64,000 bases of DNA from Melastoma dodecandrum (GCA_029817715.1 JARUPY010000394.1:248001-312000); one strand, 5' to 3'; positions 21,358-33,188 are shown, counted from the first letter of the stretch. The notes: generated from the sequence alone by a model not told the origin. Numbers and translations are program-made.

Positions 21358-22839
21358 ATGGAGAAGCCACCGGCGGCGAAAATGAAGTCCCCCGGCGGCG
21401 GAGGAGGAGGAGTCTGCCTCGCCTCCCTCGTCTCCCTCTTCCTCCTCCTCTCTTTCTACAGCCATTTCCTTGGCACCTCCACCGTCCATCCCTTCCTCGC
21501 TGCCCCCAACTCCGTAAACCCTTCCTTGAATCGCCTTGCAGGATTGAATTCCTCGCGGAACGACCTCCCGACGACCGAAGAGGATTCCTGCCGCGGCAGG
21601 TACATTTACGTGCATGATCTCCCCCCCAGGTTCAATGCCGATTTGTTAATTCACTGTAGGGTGCTCACGCGTGGCACCGACGGCAACATGTGTCCGTATC
21701 TCGAGAACGCCGGCCTCGGCCCCATGGTAGATGATCCCGAGGGGGTGCTATCTAATGGGAGCTGGTATAAGACGAACCAGTTCCTCCTCGAAGTGATCTT
21801 CCATGAGAAGATGAAAAGGTACAAGTGCTTGACCGAGGATTCTTCGTTCGCTTCCGCAGTTTACATCCCGTACTATGCGGGATTGGATATCAGTCAGTAC
21901 CTGTACAGCAACAACATATCTGTGAGGGACGCGGCTGCATTTGACCTCATGAGGTGGCTCACAGGGAGGCCCGAGTGGGGGAGGTTGTCCGGCAGGGATC
22001 ATTTCTTTGTGGCGGGGAGGATTGCCTGGGATTTCAGGAGGCAGCTTGATGATCCGTCTGATTGGGGGACGAAGCTCATGTTCTTGCCAGAGGCTCAGAA
22101 CATGACGCTTTTGTCGGTGGAGTCAAGTGTCTGGAACAATGACTTTGCGATCCCGTACCCCACGTTCTATCACCCGTCGAAGGATGTCGAGGTCTCAGAG
22201 TGGCAGGAGAGGATGAGGAAGCAGATGAGGAGGCATCTGTTCACGTTCGTGGGTGCCCCCAGGCCTGAACCTCAGCTGACGATCCGGGGCGAGATCATCC
22301 GCCAATGTGTCCTCTCTAGAGGGAACTGCAACTGGGTGAACTGCAGCTCAGATTCGAATAACTGCGACAACCCCGCCAATGTGATGAAGGCATTCCAGAG
22401 GTCGGTGTTCTGCCTTCAACCAGGAGGCGACTCCTATACACGTCGGTCGACCTTCGACTCGATCCTGTCGGGGTGTATCCCTGTGTTCTTCCACTCCGGC
22501 GCAGCATACGTCCAGTATTTGTGGCATCTGCCCAAAAACTATCCCAGCTACTCCGTCTTCATACCGATGGATAATACGACGAAGGCCAACATCGAGTCAG
22601 TGCTCATCCAAATTCCGGAGCATGATGTTTTGGCAATGAGGGAGGAGGTGATAAGGTTAATCCCTGGTATAGTGTATGCTGATCCAAGGTCAAGTGAGCG
22701 AACATTTGAGGATGCGTTTGATGTGACGGTGGAGAGGGTATTAGAACGAGTAGGGAAAACGAGGGAGGTAATCGCTGCCGGCGGAGATGCAAGTATCGGT
22801 TTTGCAGAACAGAATCACCATAAGTTTGATCTGCCATAA
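21358..22839 (+). CDS. Xyloglucan galactosyltransferase-like glycosyltransferase, GT47 (MUR3/XLT2 clade)
   Basis: A single-exon gene of 493 residues. After a short basic N-terminus a signal-anchor segment (about 19-38) predicts a type II Golgi membrane protein. The exostosin domain starts at RYIYVHDLPP (81-90). The nucleotide-sugar-binding end of the family is intact at 355-373 (PGGDSY, STFDSILSGC), followed by IPVFFHSGAAYVQYLWHLP. Several Asn-X-Ser/Thr sites fit a lumenal domain. Relatives MUR3 and XLT2 add galactose to xyloglucan side chains in the Golgi; which position this copy modifies cannot be told from sequence. The start was chosen at the first ATG before the anchor. Length is slightly short but normal for the clade's smaller members. 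Confidence 0.92.
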   Translation: MEKPPAAKMKSPGGGGGGVCLASLVSLFLLLSFYSHFLGTSTVHPFLAAPNSVNPSLNRLAGLNSSRNDLPTTEEDSCRGRYIYVHDLPPRFNADLLIHCRVLTRGTDGNMCPYLENAGLGPMVDDPEGVLSNGSWYKTNQFLLEVIFHEKMKRYKCLTEDSSFASAVYIPYYAGLDISQYLYSNNISVRDAAAFDLMRWLTGRPEWGRLSGRDHFFVAGRIAWDFRRQLDDPSDWGTKLMFLPEAQNMTLLSVESSVWNNDFAIPYPTFYHPSKDVEVSEWQERMRKQMRRHLFTFVGAPRPEPQLTIRGEIIRQCVLSRGNCNWVNCSSDSNNCDNPANVMKAFQRSVFCLQPGGDSYTRRSTFDSILSGCIPVFFHSGAAYVQYLWHLPKNYPSYSVFIPMDNTTKANIESVLIQIPEHDVLAMREEVIRLIPGIVYADPRSSERTFEDAFDVTVERVLERVGKTREVIAAGGDASIGFAEQNHHKFDLP

Positions 22840-24188
22840 TGAGTTCTTAAGAGGGTGTTCTGAATTGATAGTACAAGTCGTCAAACGTGTATAGTACATG
22901 AGTTTTTAATTCTTTTGTTACGGCCAAATATGTTTCATGTCCAATGCCCATACACTTTAAAGAGGGGGTAGACTGCTCACGTGGATTATAAACTGTTGAA
23001 CAACTGATGCAGAAATTTTACAGAAGAAATCAAGCCCCCCTTCTATTTGAACGATCTGATGCAGAGAAGACAACCAGCTTGGCCATTGAAGTCCAATAAG
23101 AACATACGTTGTCGCTTTGGGGCGTGCCCAAGAGATAGGGGCTTTCACCTTCCAATGCGCGATGTGCTTTATGCCTATTAAGACGGGGACCTGCGTGAGG
23201 CCTGGTACATCTGATATGTCAAACCCGAAAGGGTGCTGCTATCAGGTAAAATATTGGAGATGAAGGGTGTGATGAAGGGAGACACTCCCCAACGATTTCC
23301 GTCACCGTTTGTAAAAGCTTAAGACTTATGCATGGGAATCTAGATTCGGCACCCTTATGATCTAAAGGAAGAGATTGATCCCTAGCAAACAGGGAGAGAT
23401 GATGGAAATGTGTGATGACTGAGGGCTCTGCCAAGAAAGGATTCCTAAAACTTGCACACACATGAATCACAACACAAAGTTGGCCCAGAAGGCACAATAA
23501 ATAGCCCAGTTTGAAAGAGATCAATTGGTCTAAGCTCCTCGACCCATCGGTGACTGCAACTTTATCCTTTCAAACATCACCGAATCTCCCATTACCAGAA
23601 TAGATCTATCAGAAGCTTATGTTCGTGGAATGACTCAAACCAATGAGATCTGCTTGCAAGAGTGATGTTTCAAGTTTTATGTTGTGACATCAAGTATACT
23701 CACACACATCTCGACATAGGATACATCCAAGACACATTATGAACGTAAACTTTTGTACCAATGGCCATAAGTCCAACAACCAGACCATTTTACTTCCTAT
23801 CATTTTAAATAAGATCTTGTGTTATAGAGAGAACATAGATCCTCCAGATGAAGTGAATCCGAATGAAAAGCTAAGGCATGTACAAGAAGCATTTAGATCT
23901 TTCATGCTAAAAAGGAAATTCGCAAGAGAAGAAAATGGACATTTTCCGGTCATTTACTTGAAATTGGGTCATAAACCAAATGATCACAAAAAGATATAAT
24001 CCTTCCTTATATTTTCAGTCACTATTGCCAAGAAGATGATGAGCATATCATTCAATAGTGCAGGACCACCATGATTAGCAAGTCGCTAAAATCTCAGAAT
24101 CCGGACCATTCAATTCATGGTCAGATACGCCAACACTAAATCACCGTCGAATCCTGATTTTTCAAGTCTTACTTCCATTGAAAAATTA
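22840..24188. other. Intergenic region between converging GT47 and NRPB9 genes
   Basis: This should contain the 3' ends of both transcripts. Both strands have some open stretches (for example the minus strand at 23219-23524) but none resembles a known protein. Confidence 0.4.
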
Positions 24189-25649
24189 TCAGTCCCTCCA
24201 GCGATAGCCACAGTTCGGATTGCAGCAGACAAAGAACAGAGTCATCCCTTCCTCCCCTCTAGCCGTAGCCTGCAAAGCACAATAAATCGAATAAATCAAA
24301 TCATGCACGAAGCACAGGAATACACGTTGCCATACGATAACAATTTGGAACATCAAACTTGCTCTCAGACGTCTCTGTCCACAAAATGTTACTAGCCAAT
24401 AATCATCTGCCGGAGTTTATTGCTAATCAACTTTAGGGCACCATCCACACAGAGCCTCAGAGAAAAAAAAATACAACGAGAAAGGAACCTGGAAAAAGAC
24501 GGCTTCTCCATGGTTGCATTGAGCACAACGGACAGCCTTGGTACGAGGAAGAGTTGGATCAGCAGCTACATCTTGCAAGACTTGTGTACGCTCCCCAGCA
24601 GAGTGATGTATCTCATTTCGATACACACAAAAGTTATCAGCAACCTCCTGCATTAACAATGTTAAAGCATATGAGGTCAAGGAATGGCATCGGACCCAAA
24701 AACACAATGGGATTGTCTGAGAAGTGTACACCAATGACAACAGAAAATCCAAACCGATCAATTTTCCGCAACAGCACCTATCCCACAAGATTGATGCCTC
24801 CGTCTAGGAAAAGAACCATCTTTACAAACTTTAAAATAAACTAAAACCGTTAAATGTGCCACCACATGGAATTTAAATGGGCCAAGAGGAAATGAATCAA
24901 TATAAAACCCCCAGCTAGCTCAACATCAATTCTGAAGATGTACTCAGAAGATATCTTTTGAGGACTCAACTACTATGTCATCTATTTTTTTTTTCTACAA
25001 GTGGCAATAGTTTGCAAGATCCAGACTTAACTTTCCAGATATCAAATCACGGTACCACCCCTGACAGCCACAAAGAACTACTATGTCATCTAATTTTTTT
25101 TTCTACAAGTGGCAATAGTTTGCAAGATCCACACTTAACTTTCCAGATATCAAATCACGGTACCACCCCTGACAGCCACAAAGACTTGCCTCAATCCTCA
25201 ATCATCATAAAAAAGAAAATAATGTGGCAAGTGTTTTCGCCGGAGGGGGGGGAGGTGTCTGGGACTGGCTAGTCCAAGTTCCAAGACTTGAAAAAATAAT
25301 GGAAGTGGATGGAGGACAGGGCAACCTCAGTCAAGAATACATTCTGCCCTGGCCGGCCAGCATCAGAAATACTCCCCAAACCTGTCAAGGGAGGACCAAA
25401 ATTACCTCGTGCTGGCAATTGCGGCAGGCGTAGAAGAGGGTCTTCTGCTCCCTCTGCTCTTTAGGGTAAAGTATATTGTTGCTGCATCCCCACACCGACA
25501 ACACAAACATCAAACAAACAAGCTAACAAAAAACCACCCCTCGGTCAAGACAATCAACGACCCCCTCCCAAATCATAAAAAAAAAATTAGGGTTTGGTTG
25601 TTTGAGGGGGAGGAACGCACCACTCGCAGCAGAACTTCATCGTACTCAT
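24189..25649 (-). CDS. NRPB9: DNA-directed RNA polymerase II (and IV/V) subunit 9
   Basis: Four exons on the minus strand, 25649-25621, 25481-25406, 24647-24489 and 24269-24189, give 114 residues, the usual length in plants. All introns are GT-AG. Two zinc ribbons are visible: the N-terminal one with CCEC, then FYACRNC, and the C-terminal TFIIS-like one with RCAQC, then CCNPNC. Between them are the family signatures VYRNEIHH and [10 protein letters not shown]. The subunit sits on the polymerase lobe and affects start-site choice and fidelity; plants also use it in Pol IV and V. Residue 8 is Cys where the usual residue is Arg, giving three cysteines in CCEC. Intron 2 is about 760 bp and carries a 108-bp tandem duplication. 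Confidence 0.95.
24968..25183. repeat. 108-bp tandem duplication inside NRPB9 intron 2
   Basis: Units 24968-25075 and 25076-25183 are almost identical (shared CTACAAGTGGCAATAGTTTG and CACGGTACCACCCCTGACAG), differing at about two positions. The near identity indicates a recent duplication. Confidence 0.88.
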
Positions 25650-26379
25650 CTTTGCCCTCAGGAATTGGAACTGGAATCGGCTGGAATTGGCAGTCGGCTC
25701 CAAGCGAGGACGATTGGAGAATCTCGGGAAGGGGATTCAGGGAAGAGAAGCAAGAGCAAACAGTAGGTCTACTTTGCAACTTTTAGTTTACCACCATTTT
25801 TAAACAAATTTTTTAGTTTGAAAGTTTATTTTCGGACTTTTATTTTATAAGTTTTGGACTTGTTTCATATGGTGATAGATAGTGTTATGATTCCATAAAA
25901 AAATATCTTTTGAAAAATTTTAAAGATATGGATCGGACCAGAAACACTAACTTCTCGCGGGAAAATATGAGCGTACAAAGTATGAAAAATATAGCGGGTT
26001 CTCTAGTCACGGAAAATGTACGTGAGTCCACTGATTCGATACTCAAAGAATAATGATTGTGGATGGTGATCTGAGCTCTGACACAATATCTGCAAAACTT
26101 CAGGATGAATATTAACGAACTTGTCGGGACTTATGGGTATAATCCGACAACACTTTAATAGCTTGGCGAAGTCATCGGGATCTATGGGCATGATCTAGTA
26201 GAGCGTCGTCGATAGTTAGATGAAGTCGCCAGGGCCTTTGTGCTTGATTCGACGGAACCTCGATGCGCGTTGCAGAAGAACGGGGCGATGGGCATCGGCA
26301 GGTCTTCGACGAGCAGGAGGTAGCAAGAATCTTTAAGAGCTCCAAGAGTCTTCTCTTCACCTAAGTGTATGGTGTGTGT
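25650..26379. other. NRPB9 upstream region and unassigned DNA
   Basis: The first few hundred bases should contain the NRPB9 promoter (minus strand). From about 26040 the sequence has short internal repeats (GTCGGGACTTATGGG, CATCGGGATCTATGGGC) and may belong to the LTR-like repeat that follows. Confidence 0.35.
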
Positions 26380-26760
26380 TGTGAATGAATAAAATTTTAT
26401 AGGGCTCCAAGGCCGATTTATGTTAGGCAGCTGATTATCCCATAATAGGCGACTTTTTATGGACCGGGCTGTGGGCCGAACTTGAAGTGAGGCTTAGTTT
26501 GGCCACGTAGCTTATTATATATGGGTTGAGCTTGTGGCCTTTATATGACCTTAATATATCATTTCATGGACTCGGGTATATAGCCTATTTATGTTTCAAG
26601 CCTTCTTTGATGATTTGGGTTTATAACTCATTGTAGAAATTGAATAAGACTAAATGTATCATTCTTGATATGAGGCGTATGATATGTTAATAGACAATTT
26701 TAATGTCTACAAATGCCCCCATTTTAATTCATTTCTTGTGTATAGTTCGCGATACAAAGA
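26380..26760 (+). repeat. LTR-like repeat, inverted relative of the 10.1-kb repeat
   Basis: Aligns with the reverse strand of about 10140-10560 (see there). It precedes the PMD pseudogene and may be part of its 5' LTR, but the matching 3' LTR was not found. Confidence 0.45.
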
Positions 26761-28787
26761 GAATTGAATTAAAGTAATTTTCATTCTTCCGTTTGTCATG
26801 ATTCAGTCGTTATTCCCATCAATCGACAACGACTAAGGTTCCTTATGATCCTAGTATATCTGGTGGCCAATAGGTCTAGGAGCTAAGCATTGCCCATGAA
26901 GAGTCTATACATCATGATAGTGTGCCTAAGGTGGTAAATCCATATGCCATCGGCCTCTCTTGAGCGATCATGACCATTTAGTCCCACCTAATGGAATGTC
27001 ACGGGCTGCCTATTTCGACAAATATTGCTCGCTGAAGAATCAGCAGAAACTCTGACCCCACATGTCAATATTAATAGTCCTGATTGCACGAATATGGTGG
27101 GACTTGTTCGATAGCATCGAACATCCTGATCCCAAGGTTATAAGACGGATTTTAATCACTACGTTTGGACTGTATTTCCTGGTGTTCGCTTGGGTTTAGA
27201 CTTATTATTTGAGAATGAATAGCCTGTTAGCTATTCAACATAATCATTTAATATTTCTACGCTTGAATTTATAGCCTTAACATTTGTTTCGACATCTTCT
27301 CACATTGGTCGAATTCCTTCCACAAAGCCTCTAGCTCGACTTTCTTTGAAGTTTTCTTAAGGGCTATGTCATCATCTCGTTCAAAGAGTCGCTCCGTAAT
27401 CTTGGGGTGACCTATTTTTCCACACCACATAGTTCTTTTCCTTTCTTTTTCTTGAACCCATTTCGCCTGGCTTTTTCGTCATGCTAAATGTATATGTGTG
27501 CTCGTGCTTTGCTTGTTTCTCACATATACATGCTTATTTATATAGGCAAACACATATATGTAATTATGCGTACATATGTATTTCTTTATCCTCAATTTAT
27601 TGTCAATTCATGTTTCTCTCGTATGCTCTGACACATTACGGTAATAAATAAAAGGGGACTGCAGACAAATACATAAGATTTCCCAATTTTTGAGTCCAAA
27701 TATCCCGATATAAAAGATTTAATGCAAATAATATACCCTTATTTTGGCAAATTATATTCCTTCCCAAAATAATGATTATCTTCCTCGATTATCTTATTCT
27801 GTATTAATAAATAATTTTGATCTTATCTTATTCTATGGAACGATAATGTTTGGAGGGACAATTTTAATTGATTTGTCAAAATAAAATTTTCCAGTAATAC
27901 AACCCCCTCGAGACCTTATAAATCGAGGTGCAATTATAATGTCTCTGAGATCCTCTTTTTGTATTTATCAGGTTCGTCCCTCTCCTTTTTAATCTGTCCA
28001 CTTATCACTATCGTTATTATTATTATTTTTGCAGACCGAACTTTTTCTTTGATTGCAGAAGTGCGACAACATCCTGTTCAGAGAAATCCCACCATTCCCT
28101 TCTTCTATAACTCTAGATACGCGATTTTATTTCGTCGTCCCAGCAATTCGGTCTCCTGAAGGTACACATACTGTGAGTGGAGAATCACTAACGATGATCT
28201 TCGTTTTTTTTTTTAAATCATGCGCCCCGTCATCATGTCTAGATCGATTGGCTCTCTTTTTCTCTATTATTATGTTTCTTTCTCTCTGACTTTGTTGTGA
28301 TCTGATCATGGAGGCACCAGAGGAAATCTATTCCCGTTTGAATCTTCATCTTTGAATACGTATTCACTCCTGTCACTTGTATATATATTTTTAGTATCAC
28401 TTTCGTATAATGACTCCATGATTTTGCTTCAGCTCAGAATGGTTTGCTTTTGACAATGTAATAATCTTTTGTTTGTCTCTTGATAGCCTTGGTCGAAGAA
28501 GGGGCACCTAAGGCTTGCTGTGAAACTTGCTTGTCGATAAGTAATAACATGGTTCACTTTTCAGAGAAAACTATCACCGGTCGTAAGTTTATATACCTTT
28601 CAAAGCGTAAGTACAACCATGACGAGGGCACACTACGACTATTGTTGCTCCGATCGATTCAAACTTACATCCCAGCTCTACTCAATTTTATCGACTACTG
28701 AGATCGTCCGAATAACCTGTCGGAGAAAGTTCCTGCAGATTCTCCTCTATCGAGTGATTGGCTGCTGAAACCGCCTAGCGTCCCCCA
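26761..28787. other. Unassigned DNA before the PMD pseudogene
   Basis: AT-rich. 27940-28480 may be transposon leader or broken exons (a short open stretch at 28480-28700). No protein family is recognised. Confidence 0.3.
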
Positions 28788-30683
28788 ATGTCCATTCCTC
28801 CTCTAGCACTAGGCATAAATATTATTGCTGGAAAATCATGTTGGAGCCCCGTATTTCGTGTGTATGACGAAGCATCTCACATCCATAAATATTGGGAGTG
28901 GCTCGAGGATGTTCTATCTCGCTATAGGGCTACGCTCGTGGAAGCCGAAATTTTTAATTCTCTTTGTTTTTCATGTTACAGCTATGACCGGGATTTGGAT
29001 ATCATTCATGCTTTTCTTGAGGCGTGGAATCCAGAATTGATTGCCTTAGAAACATCTCGTGGCACTATTTCGATTTCTCTACGGGATTTACACTGGCTTA
29101 GTGGATTATCTATTTATGGAGAATGCTACGAAGAAGTGATTCTAGCTTCAGAAGAATTCAAGACTCTCTCTAAGAGTTGTCGGCATCTATTTATAGCATT
29201 TTTGAATCTCCATGAATCGAAGAATGGTAAAAGGATTGTGCAAGCCGCAACTTGGATTAATTTCTGATATAGAGGCACTGTAAAATATTGTCAACCGACC
29301 AAGCGTTCGCCTGACAAGCAGTCTTCTGATAATGCCACTTGAAATTCAGAAGGGTCGATTTCGGAATTGTTTCTGGGGGGCAATGTCACATAAGGGTATG
29401 TGAAGACTTAAAAATTGAGGCCAAAGAATTGTCCACAATGTACCTTGCCATCCTTATTTTTTATTGGCTATACACTTTCGTATTTCCGAACAATGACGTA
29501 CTCATACGTCCCGAGACATTCAAGGTATCCAACTTTAATAGCCACTGGAAAATGTTTCAGCATGGCGATTCCTAAACTGGTGACTTTATATCGAAGTTTA
29601 AATGAAATCTCCAAGAAGGCCGAAACTTCTAAAGTATGCTTTGTTATTCACTATTTATATGCGTGATTAGCAATCTACTTCCGGATCACTCATTTTCTGA
29701 TTTACCTCCTGGACCTCCCATGGTGAGGTAATCTAGCGAAGGCCGCACACGTTGTTATAACAAGCATGAAGCTCGAAAATATATCCATAACGGAGCAAAT
29801 ATCAATTGGCATAGCAATCTCCTTAGCAAGAAGGTGATCTTCTTATAAGAGATTATCCCGAGTTAAAGAATCTAGTCTTGAGTTTTTTTGTAAGTTTCCG
29901 CTTTTATTACCTAACAGTACCCCACAAAGATCATTTTACTGCGGAACCATATAATTCTGCTAACTTTAGTCGTCAGTTTGGCTTTTGTCAGGACATCCCT
30001 CGCGTCCCCAAAGACAACATATAATCATTTTCACTAGAAGAAGGCTTAGCCCTTTTGAATCATTCTATGCAATTCAAAAACGGCTCCCAACTCTATATTC
30101 CTTCGGCCCCCCTGGAGTTATTTGCCCACACAATATCAAGAATGGTGGAAAGTGAATTATAATGACTATCTCCTACGTGGGCTTGAAGCACTCGTCGCTG
30201 AAAATCGTCCCCTCCCACAAACAGGTAGTGGTATTCGCGAGACGTCAACTCAGAAGGAGTCTATTCTTGTAGCTTCGCCTAAAGGATTAATGGCACTTGG
30301 TATAAGGAGTCCACTCTCATTCCTTCTTGTTTATTGTTATTATTACTCCATAATCGAGGTTTCTTCTCTCTATTATTTTAGAAGATTCCTCCGAGGGGTC
30401 AGATGAAACTTATTTCAAATGGAAAAGACGTCGTCAAGTTATATCCAACGAAGTTACGGCGAGTTCCAAACAATTAGTGCATATTTGATTTTATTTAGCC
30501 TCTTGCAAATTGTTACTTATATGCTCTTTTCCCCTTTTTTTAAACAGTCTCCTCCACTAGATATAAAAGACGGGATCAGATGCCTTTGAAGCAACTCAGA
30601 CGGTGAGGGACGACCTATCCTCCTAACAGACACTTCTACTCGCACGACATCTCGCATTCATCGGAATTGTGCTATTAATATAT
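28788..30683 (+). pseudogene. Plant mobile domain (PMD) transposon protein, broken, part 1
   Basis: The segment 28788-29267 is open and matches the plant mobile domain: WLEDVLSRYRATLVEAEIFN, then YDRDLDIIHAFLEAWNPE, then ETSRGTISISLRDLHWLSGL. After a stop at 29265 the domain continues in other frames: MYLAILIFYWLYTFVFPNND (29439 on), GKCFSMAIPKLVTLYRSLNE (29550 on), and near 30120 QEWWKVNYNDYLLRGLEAL. PMD proteins spread with MULE and gypsy-type transposons; some became silencing factors in plants (MAIN, MAIL1). The number of stops and frameshifts shows this one is dead. It continues at 33189 after a copia insertion. Confidence 0.7.
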
Positions 30684-30688
30684 GGGAT
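30684..30688. repeat. Target site duplication of the nested copia, left copy
   Basis: GGGAT just left of the LTR recurs at 33184-33188, the 5-bp duplication typical of Ty1/copia. Confidence 0.85.
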
Positions 30689-31151
30689 TGTTGGGGAAAT
30701 TCGACCGTTGTCATGTCGAGCTCGATGATGAAACATAAATGAAAAACAACACACGCAAGTTTTACGTGATTTGGCCAAAAGCAGCTTACGTCCACGGGAG
30801 GACCTCTGGAGATTCCACTAAATAATCAGAATTGCAAAAGCACCAAGTGTGTCGCTCATTTGCCCGAGATATAAGAAAATCCCATACCACAAGTCCTGTA
30901 GAAAACCCTCTACTCTGATTCGATGATTTTTTCCCTCAAGACCCCACACACTTTGTGTCATATCACCACCATGCCTAATAAACTAGAAAAATCCCCTATT
31001 TATAGATCTCCCATAGGAGGAAATCTTAACCAAATAAGTTACTAGAATATTACCCATATATAATATAATATATCCCAATATATGCATGCAAAATCTTTCG
31101 CAATATTTGCTGAATTCTAGAAAAAGCTAAACTGCGAACAAAATATTAACA
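30689..31151 (-). repeat. 3' LTR of the nested copia
   Basis: 463 bp. On the minus strand it starts TGTTAATATT and ends TCCCCAACA. It shares long blocks with 32773-33183, for example CGTCCACGGGAGG and CCTAATAAACTA. Confidence 0.88.
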
Positions 31152-31730
31152 ATCTCCACCTTTGGCCGAAGTTATCGAATTCTCCTTTCTTGGACCTCCT
31201 GAGCCCCAAGAACTCACACCTTCATCCGTCATGTATTCCTGAGAGCGTTGCCACCGCTTTTGACTATCGCTCTACCTTTCACACGATCATTGTACTTGCG
31301 CTCTCGAGCAACCATCTGCATTGTGGCTCCAGATCTATCTCGCGCTCTGCACTCTTAACGTTAAACAATACCGTCTTGGCACCCCGAGAAGTCCCACGTG
31401 TTGACTGTTGCCCGACCTATTCACCTGGAACGTTGGTCCACTCCCTCTTACTCATCACTTCACCATCAGAGCAAGCATCATCACCGAACTTCCTCATCGG
31501 TTTCACCTTGCATGACACCTTCAAGCCCGTACACATCATCTGTGTACACATGTTGCTAACTAACGCTCCGCCTTGACCAATAACCTCGGATCCGCATCCA
31601 TCAAGCCATGTGAGAATTTGTCACTCACGACTTTTCCAAGAAGATGATAAATACTTCTAATAAACTTCGTCTTTATCAGCACAAGAGTTCCCCGAATAAC
31701 CTTTAGAACTCCACCTCCTAAATAACATTA
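31152..31730 (-). other. Residual 3' internal region of the nested copia
   Basis: This lies between the protease remnant and the 3' LTR. No polymerase domain is readable, so the pol deletion lies here. Confidence 0.5.
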
Positions 31731-32628
31731 GTATCCATCATCATCCAAGGCTCCAAGAGAAATCAGATTTTTCTTCAGCTCTGGAACATGACGTGCCTCC
31801 GTCAACGGCCTCACTACACCATCATGCATCTTGATGCTAATTGTACCGACTCCAGCCACTCGACACTTTGAGTTGTTTCCCATGTAAACCATACCCAAAC
31901 CAACTTTCTAGCAAGCTGAGAAGTACTCCCTGTATGGTATCATATGATGGGTACATCTAGAATCAAGAATCCATTGATCACCTGTAAAGTTAGTTGTGGC
32001 CATATGAACTATGTCGTCGCTATCCGTTGAGCTCGTCTCCATGAATTCAGCTATGTTCCCACTCGACGATCCATCTAATTTCTCATTCCCCTTGCAAGCC
32101 CTTTTCCAATGTCCCTTCTTTTCGCACTTCCAACACGCTGCATGCTTCCTAGACTTTGACCTCGATTGATCACTTCTTCCACGATCTTGCCCGTTCCTTA
32201 TTACGAGCTCAATGCCGGGATAGGGATTCCCTTCACTGTTCCCTTTTCTGTGATAAAATCCCAACAAAGCACCAACGATATCCTCAAAGTCTAGCGTCTT
32301 CTTACTCCACGTTAAGGTCGTATGGAGATTCTTATAAGATTCCTCGTCGAACTTCACATTAATCCTCAATAAGTAGCTGATGAGCCAATTGAACACATCG
32401 ATGTGTTGGCTCCATCTTCAAATCGTACAACTTCTGCTTGAGATAGAGCTTTTTCGACAACAACTTTGACATGTACCTGGACTCCAGTTTCTGCCACACC
32501 GCTGCTTGCGACTCCTCCATCACATCATACATCACGTCGTCTTCAAAACAAAGCCTGATTGTTGGCACCGCTTTTACCCTAATCTCCCTCCAGTATACGT
32601 TGCTCGTGTCCGTTGGTTTTCTTTCCAC
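31731..32628 (-). pseudogene. Copia gag and protease remnant
   Basis: 32628-32359 reads as gag (YMSKLLSKKLYLKQKLYDLK). 32396-31908 continues in another frame with a CCHC zinc knuckle (CWKCEKKGHWKRAC) and the protease site altered to LDSRCTHHM, where DSG(A/C) is normal. Down to 31731 the usual protease tail is readable (MYMGNNSKCRVAGVGTISIK, then LKKNLISLGALDDDGY with a frame change). At least two frameshifts and the loss of Gly in DSG make it inactive. Confidence 0.8.
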
Positions 32629-32756
32629 ACTAGCAGATCACCATCCCTTCCTGCACTAGCAGATCCTTCATCGTCTGCCACCAAAGTCCGACGTTCCTAG
32701 TCCCGTCGAACTTCATTACATCGATTTACAGGCGAAATCCCAGTTGTCTTCATGAT

Positions 32757-32770
32757 CTCCTCTGATACCA
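32757..32770 (-). other. Primer binding site of the nested copia
   Basis: On the minus strand TGGTATCAGAGGAG lies two bases after the 5' LTR. It matches the 3' end of initiator methionine tRNA at most positions. Confidence 0.75.
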
Positions 32771-32772
32771 AT

Positions 32773-33183
32773 TGTTGGGAAAATTCCATTGTCGTGTCGA
32801 GCGCTGATGGTGAAACTTAAACAAAAAGAATAACCCACATAAGATTTACGTGATTCGGCCGAAAAACCAGTCTACGTCCACGGGAGGTCCTCCGAAGATT
32901 CCACGAGATAATCAGGATTACAAAAGCCGCAAGTGTGTCACTCACCCGCCCGAGATACAAGAAAATCTCAAACCCCGAATCCCTGTAGAAAACCCTATTC
33001 GATGATTTTCTCCCTCAAGACCCCACATACTTTGTGTCATATCACCACCATGCCTAATAAACTAAACAAATTCCATATTTATAGATCTCCCCTAGCAAGA
33101 AATCTTAACCAAATAAGATACTAGAATATCACCAATATATAATCTAATACATCACAATATAAACTTCGGACAAGATTTTAAAA
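32773..33183 (-). repeat. 5' LTR of the nested copia
   Basis: 411 bp, the partner of 30689-31151. The outer end reads TTTTAAAATC on the minus strand, a decayed TGTTAATATT. Confidence 0.85.
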
Positions 33184-33188
33184 GGGAT
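33184..33188. repeat. Target site duplication of the nested copia, right copy
   Basis: GGGAT, matching 30684-30688. Confidence 0.85.

Larger units (their letters stand above)
30689..33183 (-). mobile_element. Internally deleted Ty1/copia element inserted in the PMD pseudogene
   Basis: The element lies on the minus strand. Its LTRs are 32773-33183 (5') and 30689-31151 (3'), similar throughout, with the right one lacking about 45 bp near its outer end. A primer binding site for initiator Met tRNA follows the 5' LTR (TGGTATCAGAGG, complement of 32759-32770) and a purine tract (about 31152-31166) precedes the 3' LTR. Only gag and protease sequence remains; integrase, reverse transcriptase and RNase H are absent. 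It could move only with enzymes supplied by a full relative. Confidence 0.88.

Noticed and set aside
23219..23524. Minus-strand frame of 101 codons between GT47 and NRPB9
   Set aside because: No recognisable family, no splice or promoter context, and it lies where 3' untranslated regions are expected.
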